The notes under the pieces: model-generated | Seen by the model: the letters and a program-made list of their open reading frames with translations, nothing else | Database searches by the model: none | What the model was told of the DNA's origin: nothing | DNA from: Lutibacter sp. | GTDB lineage: Bacteria; Bacteroidota; Bacteroidia; Flavobacteriales; Flavobacteriaceae | Assembly (NCBI GenBank): GCA_030748365.1 | Contig: JASMME010000006.1 | Location: 1 to 8,900, forward strand | Direction of reading: 5' to 3' | DNA length: 8,900 nucleotides | Shown here: positions 7,827 to 8,900 of the stretch, piece by piece | Layout of the letters: every line of letters begins with the position of its first letter | Numbering within the stretch: the stretch's first letter is position 1 | Translations under genes and position numbers: made by a program

Positions 7827-8695
7827 TTAGCATCAGCCTGCTTCCCGGTGAATACCGACTCTATGCCAATCAAAGGCTGTTGGACCCACGGGGCGGCAGC
7901 AGTACTGATGACAGTGACCACGACGGGGTGGTCGATACCGAAGACCTGTGTCCGAATACGATGGAAGGGACCAGTGTCAACAGTACGGGCTGTCCGGTAT
8001 TTCGTCTGCCGGAAAATAACTTTAGCCTAGAAGCCACCGGAGAAAGTTGCGCTGGTATCGGCAACGGACAACTGGTAATCACAGCCAACGAAAGCCATGA
8101 TTATGTGGCCACAATCAATGGAATCAATCATTATTTTTCAACCAGCATCACCCTTTCTAACCTGGCACCTGGCACCTATGATTGCTGTATCGGGGTATCC
8201 GATGAAGACTATGAACAGTGCTTCCGCTTTGAGATTGAAGCAGGGAGTAGCCTAGCTGGTAAAACCAGACTCAGTGCTGGGCATATGACCATTGATATTG
8301 AGAGTGGTACGCCCCCCTTTACGATAGCTGTCAACGGGGTGCAAAAAAAATCGACCAACTTGCAAAATATGGACATCGACGTACAACAGGGTGACCTGGT
8401 AGAAGTTCGTTCCAGCAAAACCTGCGAGGGCGTGTTGTCCAGCACCGTAGGCCCTCTCCGTGAAATAGTTGCCTATCCAAACCCCACCAGTGGTTTGATT
8501 CACCTAGAAATTCCCTCAGAGGAAACGGAAGTAGTCGTACAAATTTTTACTAGCCAGGGAGTCTTGGTGCAAAGCCGTGTAGTGAAAATAGTGCAGGGTA
8601 AAATAAGTCTACATATTGAAAATCTTCCCAAAAGTTTGTACCTTGCCCACCTCCTTGCAAAGGAGACCTATTTTCTACAAATTATAAAAAACTAA
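7799..8695 (+). CDS. C-terminal part of a T9SS-exported protein (TSP3 repeat, type A sorting domain), probably 5'-truncated
   Basis: The open frame has 298 codons from a GTG, with an in-frame TGA just upstream at 7778-7780. In order it holds LSISLLPGEYRLYANQRL (10-27), resembling the end of a C-terminal beta domain of a GH13 alpha-amylase. A thrombospondin type 3 calcium repeat follows (DSDHDGVVDTEDLCPNT, 38-54), then a beta-rich Cys-containing module (about 74-215), and a T9SS type A sorting domain from YPNPTSG (226-232) to the end. PorU would remove such a tail after outer-membrane passage. No signal peptide and no catalytic domain are present, so as it stands the product could not be exported. 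I infer a remnant of a larger secreted enzyme whose 5' part was lost; the GTG is probably not a native start. The A8 run in the frame (8343-8350) causes no frame break. Confidence 0.8.
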   Translation: MPGLHVQQHLSISLLPGEYRLYANQRLLDPRGGSSTDDSDHDGVVDTEDLCPNTMEGTSVNSTGCPVFRLPENNFSLEATGESCAGIGNGQLVITANESHDYVATINGINHYFSTSITLSNLAPGTYDCCIGVSDEDYEQCFRFEIEAGSSLAGKTRLSAGHMTIDIESGTPPFTIAVNGVQKKSTNLQNMDIDVQQGDLVEVRSSKTCEGVLSSTVGPLREIVAYPNPTSGLIHLEIPSEETEVVVQIFTSQGVLVQSRVVKIVQGKISLHIENLPKSLYLAHLLAKETYFLQIIKN

Positions 8696-8701
8696 AAAAA
8701 A

Positions 8702-8900
8702 ATGAATAAGTGTCTTAGTATATTGGCTATCTGTTGCCTACTCTGGTCATGTGGAGGCAGTGATGGCAGCCCCGTCAACCAACCACCGTCTTTACCCAAT
8801 TTGATGAATCCTCAAAACAATGCACTTTGTATTGATAATTCAGTTGCTTTTGAGTGGAGTCCTGTCACTGATCCTGAAGGAGACCTGGTAAAATACCAGT
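8702..8900 (+). CDS. Lipoprotein of unknown function (N-terminal 66 codons, runs off right edge)
   Basis: An ATG at 8702 opens a frame that runs to the window end. The product begins MNKCLSILAICCLLWSC, a type II signal peptide with the likely lipidated Cys at residue 17, followed by a flexible GGSDGSPVNQPPS linker. The next part (LPNLMNPQNNALC, then VAFEWSPVTDPEGDLVKY) looks like the start of a fibronectin type III or similar beta-sandwich domain. It starts 6 bases after the stop of the sorting-domain gene, behind an A-rich tract, which suggests shared transcription. A surface or outer-membrane glycan-handling role is possible from context only. I do not recognise the gene. Confidence 0.75.
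   Translation, partial: MNKCLSILAICCLLWSCGGSDGSPVNQPPSLPNLMNPQNNALCIDNSVAFEWSPVTDPEGDLVKYQ

Noticed and set aside
7779..7856. Plus-strand continuation of the sorting-domain gene upstream in another frame (simple frameshift)
   Set aside because: The other plus frames upstream of 7799 encode no amylase-like or signal-peptide-like sequence. The minus strand there reads as a protein end followed by a terminator, so a junction explains it better than a frameshift.
8037..8445. Cys-containing module of the T9SS protein as a novel domain
   Set aside because: Similar modules are, to my recollection, common just before type A sorting domains in flavobacterial secreted proteins, so it is not new.

Overview
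The window reads as a chromosomal segment of a gliding-type member of the Bacteroidota, most likely class Flavobacteriia. The main evidence is the set of lineage-restricted genes: the type IX secretion (T9SS) sortase PorU, the gliding lipoprotein GldJ, and a C-terminal T9SS type A sorting domain behind a thrombospondin type 3 calcium repeat. Strong Shine-Dalgarno sequences are scarce before the genes, and an exact Bacteroidota -7 box (TAATTTTG) lies before pfkA. Both fit that assignment.

Layout. (1) 1-1421, minus: the N-terminal 473 codons of porU, running off the left edge. (2) 1422-1716: a divergent porU/gldJ intergenic region. (3) 1717-3321, plus: gldJ, closed by a strong intrinsic terminator that ends about 11 bases before murF. 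(4) 3389-4654, plus: murF. (5) 4634-7529, minus: a compact run pfkA -> gap -> BadF/BadG-family amino-sugar kinase, with gaps of 28 and 15 bases. Its last gene overlaps the end of murF tail to tail by 21 bases. (6) 7530-7798: pfkA promoter region, a minus-strand terminator and the last 22 codons of a lost minus-strand gene. (7) 7799-8695, plus: the C-terminal part of a T9SS-exported protein with no signal peptide. (8) 8702-8900, plus: the start of a lipoprotein gene, cut by the right edge.

How they fit together. porU and gldJ belong to the secretion and gliding apparatus at the outer membrane. murF completes the peptidoglycan precursor UDP-MurNAc-pentapeptide. pfkA and gap are core glycolysis, and the third gene of that run probably phosphorylates GlcNAc and/or MurNAc, which would feed recovered amino sugar back into metabolism. 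The right end looks like a polysaccharide-use region that has lost DNA. The tails of two divergent genes now abut at about 7800-7826, which is best explained by a deletion of both 5' portions or by an assembly join.

I see no defence system, CRISPR array, transposase, tRNA or rRNA, and no convincing new biological system. The deletion-like junction is the most unusual feature. Product names come from motif recognition by eye, not from database searches.
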